Source of the DNA: Hondaea fermentalgiana
Taxonomy: Eukaryota > Sar > Bigyra > Thraustochytrida > Thraustochytriidae
Assembly: GCA_014084085.1 (NCBI GenBank)
Contig: NPFB01000075.1
Span: 34,302-98,301 of the forward strand
Direction of reading: 5' to 3'
Length of the DNA stretch: 64,000 bases
Made by a program: the position numbers and the translations under genes. Each line of letters opens with the position of its first letter. Position 1 is the stretch's first letter. Below the pieces are notes generated by a model, which was given only the letters and a program-made list of their open reading frames with translations, did no database searches and was not told the DNA's origin. Shown piece by piece: positions 10,418 to 20,043 of the stretch.

Positions 10418-11398
10418 ATGTCCGCGATGCAGGAGCTTTTTGAGAGTATTCGAGACGATGACATAACGCGCGCACACAAAGCAATGGATACACTAGGGCA
10501 AGACAATGGGTCGCTTCCGCCCATGTATTTTATCGAGACGGCGATCTTTGGAGGCGCTGCAGACGTCACAGAACTCATGCTGGAGCGCTTGCAGCTGTCG
10601 ACAGAAGCGAGGGGAAAAGCTTTACAGCTTTTGGCAGAGGCAGGTCTTCATAAACCTATGGCCAATTGGCTCGCCACAGAATGTGCCGCACGTCTTGAAG
10701 AATCAGATTTCCAAAAGTCGCTCCGATTCGCGGCCTCCAAGGGTCACGTCCAAGTTGTTCGCGTCTTACTAAATCATACAATTGTGTGGCCGCAAAGTAC
10801 ACTGGCCAACGCTTTGAATAGTGCGGCATACTTCGGGCAAGAGGGTGTTGTCCGTGAATTTCTCACGGATGGCCGGGTCGAGCTGGACGCACAGAATCTT
10901 CGTCCATTGACGTTGGCTGCCCAGTGGTTCCACCTTTGCACACTCGATGTGCTGCTTCATAGCGATACGTTTGCTGACTCCGATGCAGGAGCACGTTTGG
11001 CAATGAGTATCTTAGCAATCCGGCCCGGCGACATGCTCCGTCAGAAAGATCTCTTGGAGCACCTCTTGCACAATTCTCGTGTGCGAGGCGATCTCGGTCC
11101 TTGGAACAGACTCGATGAAAGACTCCAAACCGCGTTTGAAGCGCTCAGGCAGCGCGAGGTGGCTGCCGTCGCTCTAGCGGCCCAGGCCACGCGCTACCTG
11201 AGGACATCGCACAACGCCGAGACCCATGTCGGCGTCCGCATCGCATGGCTTGCGTTCGGACGTACGATTCGGCACCGGAGCACTTCGATCTGCAAGCGCC
11301 ACCTCGAGCGAAGCGCCAGCTTGCTGAGCGCCTTGCATCGCATCTGCGACAACCCCAACGACACGGTCTTACACTTCCGGCCGCCCCCAAGAAGCTAG
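10418..11398 (+). CDS. ankyrin-like helical repeat protein
   Basis: 326 residues from the first Met that precedes the folded region (an in-frame ATG at 10427 is the alternative). Repeats of ankyrin spacing are visible though degenerate: SLRFAASKGHVQVVRVLLNH, ALNSAAYFGQEGVVREFLTD and LTLAAQWFHLCTLDVLLHS. The earlier part (IETAIFGGAADVTELMLERL) has the same helix pattern. The C-terminal 90 residues are Arg-rich and not recognised. No signal or membrane span. It is paired head to head with the three-exon ankyrin gene, so the two may be old duplicates, although only the repeat pattern is shared. Confidence 0.7.
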   Translation: MSAMQELFESIRDDDITRAHKAMDTLGQDNGSLPPMYFIETAIFGGAADVTELMLERLQLSTEARGKALQLLAEAGLHKPMANWLATECAARLEESDFQKSLRFAASKGHVQVVRVLLNHTIVWPQSTLANALNSAAYFGQEGVVREFLTDGRVELDAQNLRPLTLAAQWFHLCTLDVLLHSDTFADSDAGARLAMSILAIRPGDMLRQKDLLEHLLHNSRVRGDLGPWNRLDERLQTAFEALRQREVAAVALAAQATRYLRTSHNAETHVGVRIAWLAFGRTIRHRSTSICKRHLERSASLLSALHRICDNPNDTVLHFRPPPRS

Positions 11399-11890
11399 AA
11401 AACAAAATCGTCCCGAGTCCCACCTCCCCATCTCTTTCTCACACGATGTCGCTACAATCACAGATTTTATCATATATCTACTCGCACGTCTTCTGCGCCG
11501 CGAGGCCTCGAGGCTTCCGCGCGGTGGTCCTCGTCACCGCACCCGGGTCGCCCCGCGTGCTCTTGCCGCGGTCTTCTTTTTGCTCTTGTGCAGCTGCTGC
11601 TCCTGCCGAGGCTGCTCCTGCTCGTGGTAGCTGCGCAAGGCGCTCTTGGGCCCTGCCGCGGCGGTTGCAAGCTCGCGCTCCGCGGGTCCCGCGGCCGGGG
11701 CCTTGCGGCGCGCGTCCCTCGCGNNNNNNNNNNNNNNNNNNNNNNNNNNNNNNNNNNNNNNNNNNNNNNNNNNNNNNNNNNNNNNNNNNNNNNNNNNNNN
11801 NNNNNNNNNNNNNNNNNNNNNNNCGCAGACCATCAAGGCTACTTCTCTTGCTCGACGTTGGGACGACGAGACCTTTGATCTGGGTCGACT
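11399..11890. other. intergenic with assembly gap
   Basis: GC-rich sequence interrupted by 100 N at 11724-11823. Frames that read through the gap on either strand are artefacts of the N run. A 5' exon of the downstream cytochrome b561 gene could lie in or near the gap. Confidence 0.6.
11724..11823. other. assembly gap (100 N)
   Basis: Exactly 100 N, the usual placeholder for a gap of unknown size, flanked by very GC-rich sequence. Confidence 0.98.
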
Positions 11891-11893
11891 TTG

Positions 11894-12685
11894 TGTGTGC
11901 GTGTCGATGAAAATGTAAAATGCGCAGGGCTCATCAATGAAGAGCAAGTCGACCATGCCAGACACGCCGGTGGTGACAGCCAAGGAAGCCTCCGGGCCAC
12001 CAAGGTGCTCGGCATCGCGGTGCACGTACTCTGTGGTCTGTCGCTCCTGCTTGTGATTGGATGGTTTGCGTCCTCGAAGCAGGGCTACAGCTGGCAAACG
12101 AGCGACCCTGGCGTCTTTGCTTGGCACCCGACGCTCATGGTGCTGGGCCTGGTGGTCTGCTACGCCGAAGCCGTCATCTCCTGGCGTGCCTTTGGCTTCA
12201 TTCCGAGGCCCGTACGCAAGATTGTTCACGTCGTCCTTCACACTGTGGCGCTCGTGGCTGTCGTCGTGGGACTGCGCGCCGTCTTTCGTTTCCACAACGA
12301 GAACCAACCCAAACCCATTCCCAATCTGTACAGCTTTCACTCGTGGCTTGGCCTCATCACCGTGATTCTCTTCTTCGCGCAGTACGTTATCGGGTTCTGG
12401 GCCTTTTTCTACCCCAAAGCGCAGGACGCCCTTCGCGCAGCGCTGGTCCCTCTTCATGCGCGCGCCGGACTTCTTCTTTTTGTGGTCTGCGTCGCGGCCA
12501 CTGTCACGACGGGCGTGCTGGAGAAGCTCACTTTTATGAGCAGCTGCAACAGCAAGACGGATGGCACTGCCGACAAGTTCTGCTACATGGGCAATTTTCT
12601 CGCGCTCACTGTCGTCGTCCTTGCCTGCGTTGTTGGAGCGATCGTTTCGCTTCCCACTTCCAAGTCTATTCTTGTGGCCAGCTGA
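11894..12685 (+). CDS. cytochrome b561-family transmembrane oxidoreductase (5' end unresolved)
   Basis: The clear coding frame encodes six hydrophobic helices with the four histidines that ligate two b hemes, in FAWHPTLM, HVVLH, FHSW and PLHARAG. Family members carry electrons from ascorbate across endomembranes or the plasma membrane, often to monodehydroascorbate or ferric iron. No in-frame ATG precedes the first helix. A good ATG (CGACCATGCC, about 11953) begins a plausible N-terminus but is in another frame and meets the helix frame only if one base were inserted near 11990-12000. So either the assembly has an indel, or a 5' exon lies upstream (an acceptor-like GCGCAG sits near 11930) or in the N gap. 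The start given is the open-frame limit. Confidence 0.8.
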   Translation, partial: CVRVDENVKCAGLINEEQVDHARHAGGDSQGSLRATKVLGIAVHVLCGLSLLLVIGWFASSKQGYSWQTSDPGVFAWHPTLMVLGLVVCYAEAVISWRAFGFIPRPVRKIVHVVLHTVALVAVVVGLRAVFRFHNENQPKPIPNLYSFHSWLGLITVILFFAQYVIGFWAFFYPKAQDALRAALVPLHARAGLLLFVVCVAATVTTGVLEKLTFMSSCNSKTDGTADKFCYMGNFLALTVVVLACVVGAIVSLPTSKSILVAS

Positions 12686-13564
12686 GTTGATCTTGTAGAT
12701 TGCTAAAAACAACTTTCACGTCTCTCTTTATTTTATTTACAAGATTGATCGTGCCGATCTACGATCGTTATTTTCAAACTTTGGGTCTTGGCAAATGATC
12801 TCAGATCAAAAAGAAAAGTCGGGACACTACGAAGTGCGAGCTTCACTCTCGGGAGAGAGAGTGAAATAAAATTCTACTCCACACGTGCTTTGCATAGTAT
12901 GATTAACAATTTGAAAAATGAGGTTGGTAAACGTATGTCATTGCAAAGCACGAGTAATTTCTCGTCGGTCATCAGCGGAATGGCCATTGCTGTCGTTCGG
13001 ACTTGCTTTTGGCTATTTACCGCGCTACAAGGGTCGACACGTCAACTCCGCAATTGAGGTCCAGTCACTCACAAGGATCACCTTGCCGCATCCTTGCACT
13101 TCTCGTGGGGCTGGCATACGGTGCAGCACATTTTATCTACGTGTTATCACCACCCAACTGCAGGGAGCTCCTCTGAGCCACCATCTAACCCCCTTCTCGA
13201 CTGAAGATTCTACGGAAGGCCTGTATAGACTCAACCTTCATGATCTCGATCATCTCACTGTTTTTGGACCCATTGACGGATGATTGGGACAAAGGAAAAG
13301 TGTCTTTCTCGAAAATTCGTTCCAGCGTGGCGAGCGAGTCCCGGGTCACCCGAGCGAGCAAATAAAATAGACAAGTCTGCCAGACCCGCAAAGAAGCCCG
13401 CGTGCATGGCAAAGGCGCGGGCGCGTGCGTGCGTGTCCGAGGCGTGACCCTCTGCATCCGGTCGGTTGCGCGATCGATCGGTCGGTCAGACGTCCGTTCG
13501 TGCGGTCGATCGGACGTTCGGTCGCCAACGTCGCGAGGGACGCGAGACGGGAACGTGGAGCATC
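12686..13564. other. intergenic between cytochrome b561 and DnaJ genes
   Basis: About 880 bp with no supported ORF. The last 100 bp before the DnaJ start are rich in GATCGGTCGG-like short repeats (13470-13535) within the presumed 5' UTR or promoter. Confidence 0.5.
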
Positions 13565-15034
13565 ATGAGGTTGTGGCGCTGGAGCGTGGTTGCCTTTGCT
13601 CTGGTTGCCTTCATCGCCCTAGCGTGCGAGCCTGTAGAGGCTGCGCGACGCGGCTCGCCACGACGGGAAGCACCGAAGAAGTCAAAAGACTTTTACAAGA
13701 TCTTGGGCGTGAAGCGCAACGCCTCCGACAAGGATATCAAAAAGGCGTACCGTGAAGCGGCCAAAAAGTATCACCCTGATCGTATCCAGGGTGACGACAA
13801 GGCCAAGGCCAAGGCCACGCAAAGATTTGCCGAGATTGGCAAGGCCTACGAAACCCTTTCGGATCCTGAGCAACGGCGTATCTATGACCAAGTCGGTGAG
13901 GAGGGTCTCAACGGCGGTGGCGGCGGCGGCGGTGGCCAGCCTCGTCAACAGCGTGGTCATCCAGGTGGAGGCTTTAACTTTGGTGGAGGTTTCGGCGGAG
14001 GTGGACCCGGCATGGGACGAGGTCGACCTGGCGCAGGATTCGGTGGCGGCGGCGGCGGTGGCGGTGGCTTTAATTTTGGTGACATGTTTGGCAACATGTT
14101 TGGCGGTATGGGAGGAGGTGCAAGAGCAGGCGGGCACCCAGGGGCCGGGGCGAGAAGAGGCCGACCTCAACCAGCAGCCCCGAAAGACCTTTTCGCCGGC
14201 ACTCCCGTCACGAGTCTCGAAGGCAAGGGCATCAGCAGTCAGCTCGCGGCAAAAAATCGCAAGACGCGCATGTGGACTGTCCTTTTCTACAAGTCGGAAA
14301 ACGAGAAATTGCAATCCATCTTTGTCAAGCTCGCCGAGCGATATCAAGGCACTGTCCATGTGGGCGCTGTGAATTGCGCAAAACCGGAAAATGCCAAGGG
14401 CTGCGATCATTTTGCCAAGGAAGCTCCACGCTCCGCATTTCCCTTTGTAAAGGCCCTTTATCCGGGAAAGCCCTCGCAGACGTTCAAGGGCAAAAAGATA
14501 TCGACAAAGACGATTGCCGCAAGTGTCGATGCCTACTTGGAACAGCTCGTCACCATCATCCACTCGACAGCGGAGGCGAGGACCTTTACTGAGTCTTGCG
14601 TGAAGGAGGGCCGCCGCGCGTGCGTGATTCTTTTGTCTGACGCAGGCAAGGACAAACCGCCAATGCTTCTCGGCGCCTCTGCAGCATTCAACTATCAAAA
14701 GCTCGATTTTGCTTATTGGCCTGCCAAGTCAAAGAGCGAGAGCGCCGCGGCATACCGATATCTCACACGAGGCGATGCGGAGCCACGTGGCGAAGAAGGC
14801 GAGGAAGGCGGGGTGCCCGATGACAAATCACTGCCCTTACTCATGGCGTGCAAGACGGGCGCGTATCTTGGCAATCCCGACGTCAAGAGCTTCAAGTTCG
14901 AGGCAGAAGACGCGAAGCGGGACATCAAGTCGTTCAAGCAGTACACGCGGATCTTGAGTGACGCCTACTTTACAGATCGGAGTGCAGCCAAGCGGAGAAC
15001 AGCACGCGAGTCCTCCGCCAAGGACGAGCTTTGA
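13565..15034 (+). CDS. ER-lumenal DnaJ (Hsp40) with thioredoxin-like domain and KDEL signal
   Basis: 489 residues; the start at 13565 gives a signal peptide ([20 protein letters not shown]) that upstream codons would spoil. The J domain spans about 41-106 with HPD at 70-72. A long Gly/Phe-rich linker follows (about 107-220, including three Gly runs), then a thioredoxin-like fold from about 230. In that fold the WTVLFYK strand is present but the expected redox CxxC is replaced by polar residues (SENE), so it is probably a non-catalytic, substrate-binding domain. The protein ends in KDEL, the ER retrieval signal. It should recruit and stimulate ER Hsp70 (BiP) for folding or degradation. The layout resembles ERdj5/DNAJC16-type proteins with a single redox-dead thioredoxin domain. 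Confidence 0.9.
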   Translation: MRLWRWSVVAFALVAFIALACEPVEAARRGSPRREAPKKSKDFYKILGVKRNASDKDIKKAYREAAKKYHPDRIQGDDKAKAKATQRFAEIGKAYETLSDPEQRRIYDQVGEEGLNGGGGGGGGQPRQQRGHPGGGFNFGGGFGGGGPGMGRGRPGAGFGGGGGGGGGFNFGDMFGNMFGGMGGGARAGGHPGAGARRGRPQPAAPKDLFAGTPVTSLEGKGISSQLAAKNRKTRMWTVLFYKSENEKLQSIFVKLAERYQGTVHVGAVNCAKPENAKGCDHFAKEAPRSAFPFVKALYPGKPSQTFKGKKISTKTIAASVDAYLEQLVTIIHSTAEARTFTESCVKEGRRACVILLSDAGKDKPPMLLGASAAFNYQKLDFAYWPAKSKSESAAAYRYLTRGDAEPRGEEGEEGGVPDDKSLPLLMACKTGAYLGNPDVKSFKFEAEDAKRDIKSFKQYTRILSDAYFTDRSAAKRRTARESSAKDEL

Positions 15035-15142
15035 AAGAATTACCAAACAAAAAACATGACGCGCCTCATTGTGACGGGGCGAGACACTTGTAGTTAGAAC
15101 AAACACCGGATTTTATTTTTCTTACGTATTCCTCTTCTTTTC

Positions 15143-15574
15143 CTACATGCATGGGTCCTTGCCTGCGATCAATAGCTCATGCTTGCAATAGGCTACAAAT
15201 TCCGCTTTACTCAGTGGTCCTTCAGGAGCTTTGCGCTTGTCAGGAGTCGTGCCAAGAGCACTTACAGCACTGAGAAAGGCGTCTTTTCCAAGGGTCCCGC
15301 TTTTCCCGGTATCGTACATTTCAAAAAGCGTTTCTAGATCCTGGTCCGTAAAGATGCTGCTTTGTGCGCCGTCCTTGCGCTTTGCTGCAAGGTCTTGCAG
15401 CTTAGCCGCGAGAAACTCGTGCACGTTTTCTGGTCGCTCAAAAACGACCGCAGACCCGAGCTCGTTGAACAGACCAAGAATGTTGTGCTTTTTCAAGTAT
15501 GCGCGCGCTTCATCTCGAGGGTCCTTGCGTCCTCCAGCGCTCTGCGCATCTTCTGGTCCCTTGGTCTCCGCCAT
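15143..15574 (-). CDS. EFCAB10-like protein: RIIa-type docking domain plus EF-hand-like motif
   Basis: 143 residues from the ATG at 15574. Residues about 20-60 (ARAYLKKHNILGLFNELGSAVVFERPENVHEFLAAKL) match the RIIa/DPY-30 dimerization-docking helices, which bind amphipathic helices of anchoring proteins. An EF-hand-like segment follows (ETLFEMYDTGKSGTLGKDAF). Its loop has Asp at position 1 and Gly at 6 but Ala at the usual Glu/Asp position 12, so calcium binding is doubtful. Human EFCAB10 and similar axonemal proteins share this order, so a flagellar role in zoospores is a reasonable inference. Tail-to-tail with the DnaJ gene. Confidence 0.72.
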   Translation of the reverse strand: MAETKGPEDAQSAGGRKDPRDEARAYLKKHNILGLFNELGSAVVFERPENVHEFLAAKLQDLAAKRKDGAQSSIFTDQDLETLFEMYDTGKSGTLGKDAFLSAVSALGTTPDKRKAPEGPLSKAEFVAYCKHELLIAGKDPCM

Positions 15575-15856
15575 GGTGCACCGCTGCACGGGGGTTCTTC
15601 CCTTCCTTTTCCGTGTCTGCCTTGCCTCGTCCAAGCAGTCGACCGATGGCTGCTTGTTTCGCGCAACTTGCCCGAGTTTGCGACTTACCCCTTTTGCCTG
15701 TCTGTTTGCTTTTATAAATTGTATGATGACGGATTTTAACACCGCCTTGCACTCTGTTTTGCGAACTTCGTTCAACTCGTGTAAGAACAATACTATAATA
15801 CTAGTAAAAATACAAACAAATAAAACGTAACGGTAATGTCATTCTTTGGTGGGATG

Positions 15857-17569
15857 TCATTCTTTGGTGGGATCTTTGGAGGAGGATGATATCAGTGGAG
15901 CTGTCTCTACGTCATCTTCATTGTGATAATGCAAAATGCGCGACGCTTGCCGGAGCATGTCGCGAGACTCAGTCTTGCGGCCGAAACAGTACGCGACATC
16001 CTCTTTGTCCAGAGTTGGCTCGGCCCGAGAGCCTCTTGCTTGGTTGAGAAGACCATGTGCAACACGAGCATCGTAAATGTTGAGGAGGGTGCCTGACACA
16101 ATACCGACGGAAGCAAGAGATATGAACAGGTATTCCGCCGTGCGAAATGTCCCCGACGAAGCGTGAATGCCCGCGACGCCAAGTGGGACAATAGCGAGCG
16201 CAAGATTCTGTGCCGCCGTAACAACACCCATGGCCGTACCAACGTCACCAGGTGCAACGAGGGTAATTGATGGCCACAAGGTAGTGCAAAATATCGTGTA
16301 GCCAATTCCCTGGAGCACGAGCGGCACCACTGCATTCAAAGCGGTGAGAGCCAACAAAAGGTGTACAAATAGAATGGTCACAGCTGCACAAAGGATGAAG
16401 CTGGCGCGATGCCCGATGCGATCCACGACAAAGGCAAGACATGGAACGCCCACAGCGCTGATTGCAAAGGGAACTCCCATGAGTACACTTGCGCGACTTT
16501 CGGCTGAGACGTGCGCTGCACATGAGATTTGTCCATCAGCGCAACACTCGCCGCCGCAAATGCGCTCGATTAAAAAGGCACTGGCCACGTTGTTGAAGGG
16601 CATAATTGTCCCATAAATAGCCATGCACGACACCAAGAGCAACCAATATGAAGCTGGCCAACGTCGCAGGGAATGCCAGGTGTGAGCAATTGTAAGCTGC
16701 GGGCGTGTCGATGTGCCCGGGGAGGTCCCGGCACCAGCATCGGCGCCAGCAGAAGCAGCAGCAGCAGCAGCAGCGCGCGACGCTTGCAACTCCTCGCGGC
16801 GACGTTCGAGACGCAGCACATATGCCGCAGAAGGTAGGCACAGGCCAATAACGGCAATGCTCACGAGAAAGGACATGTGCACGCCTGCTCTGCGGGCCAC
16901 CATTGGGCTAAGGACGTTCGTCGTCACTGATCCAAAGCGCGATATAGACAGCGATATTCCCATGGCCAAGGCAAGGTGTGGAGATCCATGGAACCAACTT
17001 GCCAGACAAGCCGATACGCTCACGCAAAGGGACTCTGCGCCGCTTCCGTATACGAAGCGGCCCAAGAGGACGAGGTTTTCAATCCGTGCAAAGACGCCGA
17101 TCCAAACGAGGATCTGTCCGGCCATCAGAGTGCTTGAAAAGATGAGACTCATCCATGCTGGTCCAAACCGATCCACGAGCATGCCTCCGCCAAGGGGGAT
17201 GATGATATTGGGTACCGAGTAAACGGAGTAGATGAGACCGAAAAAAGTATTGAAAGAAAGAGCGTGGCTTGAGCCGTTTGCAAATGAGGCTTCAAGCTGG
17301 TCGTGTAGGGCCGATGGTACGTCTGACGCGTAATAGCATGCGAAGAGCTGAAAGGCACCGAGGATCATGACGATCCAGGCGCTTCGCCGGCCATCTGCAC
17401 CCAGCACATCTTTGTGGTCGTCGAGATGTGCATCGTGCTTTACGTCGTAAATTTCGACAACGTCGAGTCCGAGGAGCGAGCGCTCCTCCTCCACCATGTC
17501 TATACCGCGTCGCCTGCGCACAGCGTCATGCTCTGCAAGGCCTTCGGGCGGCTCGGGCCGTGGCGCCAT
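15857..17569 (-). CDS. major facilitator superfamily transporter, MFSD1-like
   Basis: 570 residues from the first ATG (17569, AAAGATGG context). A cytosolic N-terminus of about 70 residues carries EEERSLLGL, an acidic dileucine of the kind that sorts MFSD1 to lysosomes. About twelve membrane helices follow, with the MFS loop-2/3 motif region (GGGMLVDRFG), YGSGAESL, and a central Ala-rich linker (about 16740-16790, GCA/GCG runs) between the two six-helix halves. Human MFSD1 is a lysosomal dipeptide exporter; transfer of that function to this protein is inference. The C-terminal tail is hydrophilic. The upstream frame stays open to 17911 but has no ATG. Confidence 0.8.
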   Translation of the reverse strand: MAPRPEPPEGLAEHDAVRRRRGIDMVEEERSLLGLDVVEIYDVKHDAHLDDHKDVLGADGRRSAWIVMILGAFQLFACYYASDVPSALHDQLEASFANGSSHALSFNTFFGLIYSVYSVPNIIIPLGGGMLVDRFGPAWMSLIFSSTLMAGQILVWIGVFARIENLVLLGRFVYGSGAESLCVSVSACLASWFHGSPHLALAMGISLSISRFGSVTTNVLSPMVARRAGVHMSFLVSIAVIGLCLPSAAYVLRLERRREELQASRAAAAAAASAGADAGAGTSPGTSTRPQLTIAHTWHSLRRWPASYWLLLVSCMAIYGTIMPFNNVASAFLIERICGGECCADGQISCAAHVSAESRASVLMGVPFAISAVGVPCLAFVVDRIGHRASFILCAAVTILFVHLLLALTALNAVVPLVLQGIGYTIFCTTLWPSITLVAPGDVGTAMGVVTAAQNLALAIVPLGVAGIHASSGTFRTAEYLFISLASVGIVSGTLLNIYDARVAHGLLNQARGSRAEPTLDKEDVAYCFGRKTESRDMLRQASRILHYHNEDDVETAPLISSSSKDPTKE

Positions 17570-18604
17570 CTTTGATCTCGTTGGTCGGTTGGCTTGCTTT
17601 TTCTTTTCGCACTCGACGAGGTTTCGCCGCCGTTGCCTTTGCAGTCCCGCCAGGTAGAGCGCGAGGACTTTGTTCCGCGGGCGCAGGACGGACGCCCCGC
17701 GCTGTCTGCCCCCGCTCGCGCCTGGACGCTCGCGCGCGCGCTCGCGCGGCTCCCGCGCTTGGGCCTTTGCAGGGAGGGCTGCGGCCTCACTGTCAATCTC
17801 TTCATTTGAAGAGACGGAGCGAGACGGAGAGACACACGCGTCGAGAGTGGGAGAACGGGAGAGAGATTGCGATTGGTTGGTGGCTTGGCCGGGCCCGAAA
17901 GGCCCGGCCAAGGCGGGAAGCTTTTCTTACGCGCCAGCCAGGCCTAGACTTCTAGTCTAGCCTAGTCTTCTGGCCAAGTCGCTGCTCATGGGCGAGGTCA
18001 TTCATACTCCCGACTCGCGGTTTCGGTCATAGAAAGAGATTATTGGTCGTTTGGTTCATCACGAAAGTAGTAGCAAGGCAATGCTGCCCCTCAAATTTAT
18101 TGTGAGAATCCTTGCAGACGCGACGTCGTGCTTGTGAGCCTGATTTTATAATGCAGATGCTCGTTCATGATGGCTTCTTGCATTGATCCCGAAATCTCTT
18201 GGACGTTGAAGACGAGCTAGAACACACAAGCTCCATCCATCGACTCAGAACGAACGATAAAGTTATCAAACGATGCGCAAGCCCGCAAAACTCGCAAAGC
18301 TCAAAGTTCGCGTCATCTCGAAGTCCCCCCTCCATTCGCTCTCTCTTTTGCTGCTCCCTTTCATTGCCTTCTATTGCTCTCAAGTTGCTCTCACTGGCAC
18401 AGCCAGTTCGGAAAAGTCCAAACGCAAACGGCTCGGGCGGGCGCGTGGACCAGGAGGGAGCACGAGGCGCGCAGCGTGCGGGCGGCGAGAGGAAAGACGG
18501 CGCCAACGCCGCGCTAGCCTCGCCTCTCGCTGCAGACCAGCCGTGGTGCGCGCAAGACAGTAGGGCGCGCCGCGCCCCTCGTAGGGGGGTGGGACTTGTG
18601 CGGC
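17570..18604. promoter_or_regulatory. divergent intergenic region between MFSD1-like and a membrane-protein gene
   Basis: About 1 kb between opposite start codons. The first 350 bp are GC-rich and open in several frames without ATG-initiated, conserved protein. The middle (17960-18180) is AT-richer. No RNA gene or defined site recognised. Confidence 0.45.
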
Positions 18605-19524
18605 ATGTCCGAAACATCGCGCCCGCTCGAGGCCACAGACGTGCTGGCCAGGGCGGCGACAAATTGCGGCGACACGAGCATCATCTCGCGCGAACAGCGT
18701 ATTCAAGTAAGTGTGCGCGACACAGGGTACAAAGGTTGCTGTTCATCTTTCTGTCTGGCGAACCTGATCATTGAAGACTGACGATGAAGAAATTCCCAAC
18801 GCAGACATTTGTGCATCTCCTGCAAGACCGGGACACATCGTCCAAGAATGCTGATGAGCTCACCGAGCTAGCAGCAGCATGCGCGCTTCTCCTCGCTTCG
18901 GACACTCGCGTGATTCTCTCTGTAGCCCCTTCTGCCGTTGACTCCTTGCTCGATGTGCTCGAGAAAGAAGCAAATCGAGTGCCCATGCCGCTCGCACTAA
19001 CGGCCACAGCTCTAGCGGAGGCCACAATGAGCGATGCCGAGGCTCTGAAGCGACAAAAACGAGCGCTCGACCTGGCGTGTGCCACTTGCAGCGCGGATTC
19101 TTTGTACGGCAAACAAAAGGCGTGGCACTCGCAGCTTCTTGCAACAACTCGCGTGTTGCGGGAAGAGATGATGCCCACTCGCGCCTCAAACACAATGGGA
19201 AGCCTTTGCTCACGCATTGTTAATGCCAAGCGGCTTCCGCAACGGCTGGCAATAGCGGCCGCGGCCATCATGTTTCTCGTGCTCGCACTTGTGTGCATCT
19301 GGGTCGTATTTAAGACTGCTGCCAGCATGCTTGGTGCGGGCAATGGCGCCCGCCCACGCAGTCTTCGCGATGATGCGCCAAAAATTCTCCCTCTTCTCTT
19401 GCTCGTTGCATACGTATCGGTAGTGTACAAGTCGTCGTCAAGCTCCATGCCACGAACGACTGCGAACAAGATCATTGCGGCGCTCTCGCGTAATGTTGTC
19501 GAGGCGCACGCAGAGCTGCCATGA
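18605..19524 (+). CDS. unknown two-exon membrane protein
   Basis: Spliced model: exon 1 18605-18706, intron 18707-18804 (GTAAGT...GCAG, 98 nt, phase 0), exon 2 18805-19524; 273 residues. Exon 1 gives MSETSRPLEATDVLARAATN..., and the junction reads EQRIQ-TFVHLLQ. An unspliced reading would need a second start at 18784 and lose the acidic N-terminus. The N-terminal 175 residues are soluble and helical, with many Ala/Leu. Then two hydrophobic segments (RLAIAAAAIMFLVLALVCIWVVF and ILPLLLLVAYVSVVY) suggest a C-terminal hairpin anchor. No family recognised. Confidence 0.65.
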
Positions 19525-20043
19525 TAATTGATGGACGGATTAAGCTGTCGGATGCGACTGCCTTTGGGTCTGTCTTTATAACACTGCGTGTGCTAAGGGA
19601 ATGCACGGCATGCATGTCTTCAGTGTGGAATCAACTGCCGAGCCAGAACAATGATGGCGTTGCGCGCGCCCCTCCTCCATTTTTCTTTTTTCTAACATCA
19701 GGGAGGAGCATCTCTTTCCACAAAAGACGTGTGATGCATCCGTAGCGAGTCTGGGCATGAAAGAAGACGAACTTCAAATTTACGCTGAAGCACTCACTGG
19801 GCGTTTTTGGTCAAGGCGATGTGCGGGTCTCGCATCGCGTACAAAGGTTTCTATTTTGATATCTTTCAAATGATAGAACGTGTCTTGGACTATTTGGAGT
19901 TTTAAAACCTCTTTTTCACATGCGCACGCGCGCGCGCTTCATATCTTGCGCAAGGAGGGGGAAAAGGAGGAAGGGAGGGTGAAAGAGACCTGGACAAAGT
20001 TCGTGTAGTTACAGGGCAGGGATCGAGGTTCAAGGCCAAGATC
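19525..20043. other. intergenic, convergent 3' ends
   Basis: 519 bp between two facing stop codons. It contains homopurine and homopyrimidine patches (about 19920-19985) and no supported gene. Confidence 0.5.

Noticed and set aside
11534..12712. 392-codon minus-strand frame spanning the N gap
   Set aside because: It reads through the 100 N and is antisense to cytochrome b561.
15143..15790. Longer N-terminus for the EFCAB10-like protein
   Set aside because: The extension to 15790 is AT-rich and unlike the gene. The ATG at 15574 directly precedes the docking domain leader.
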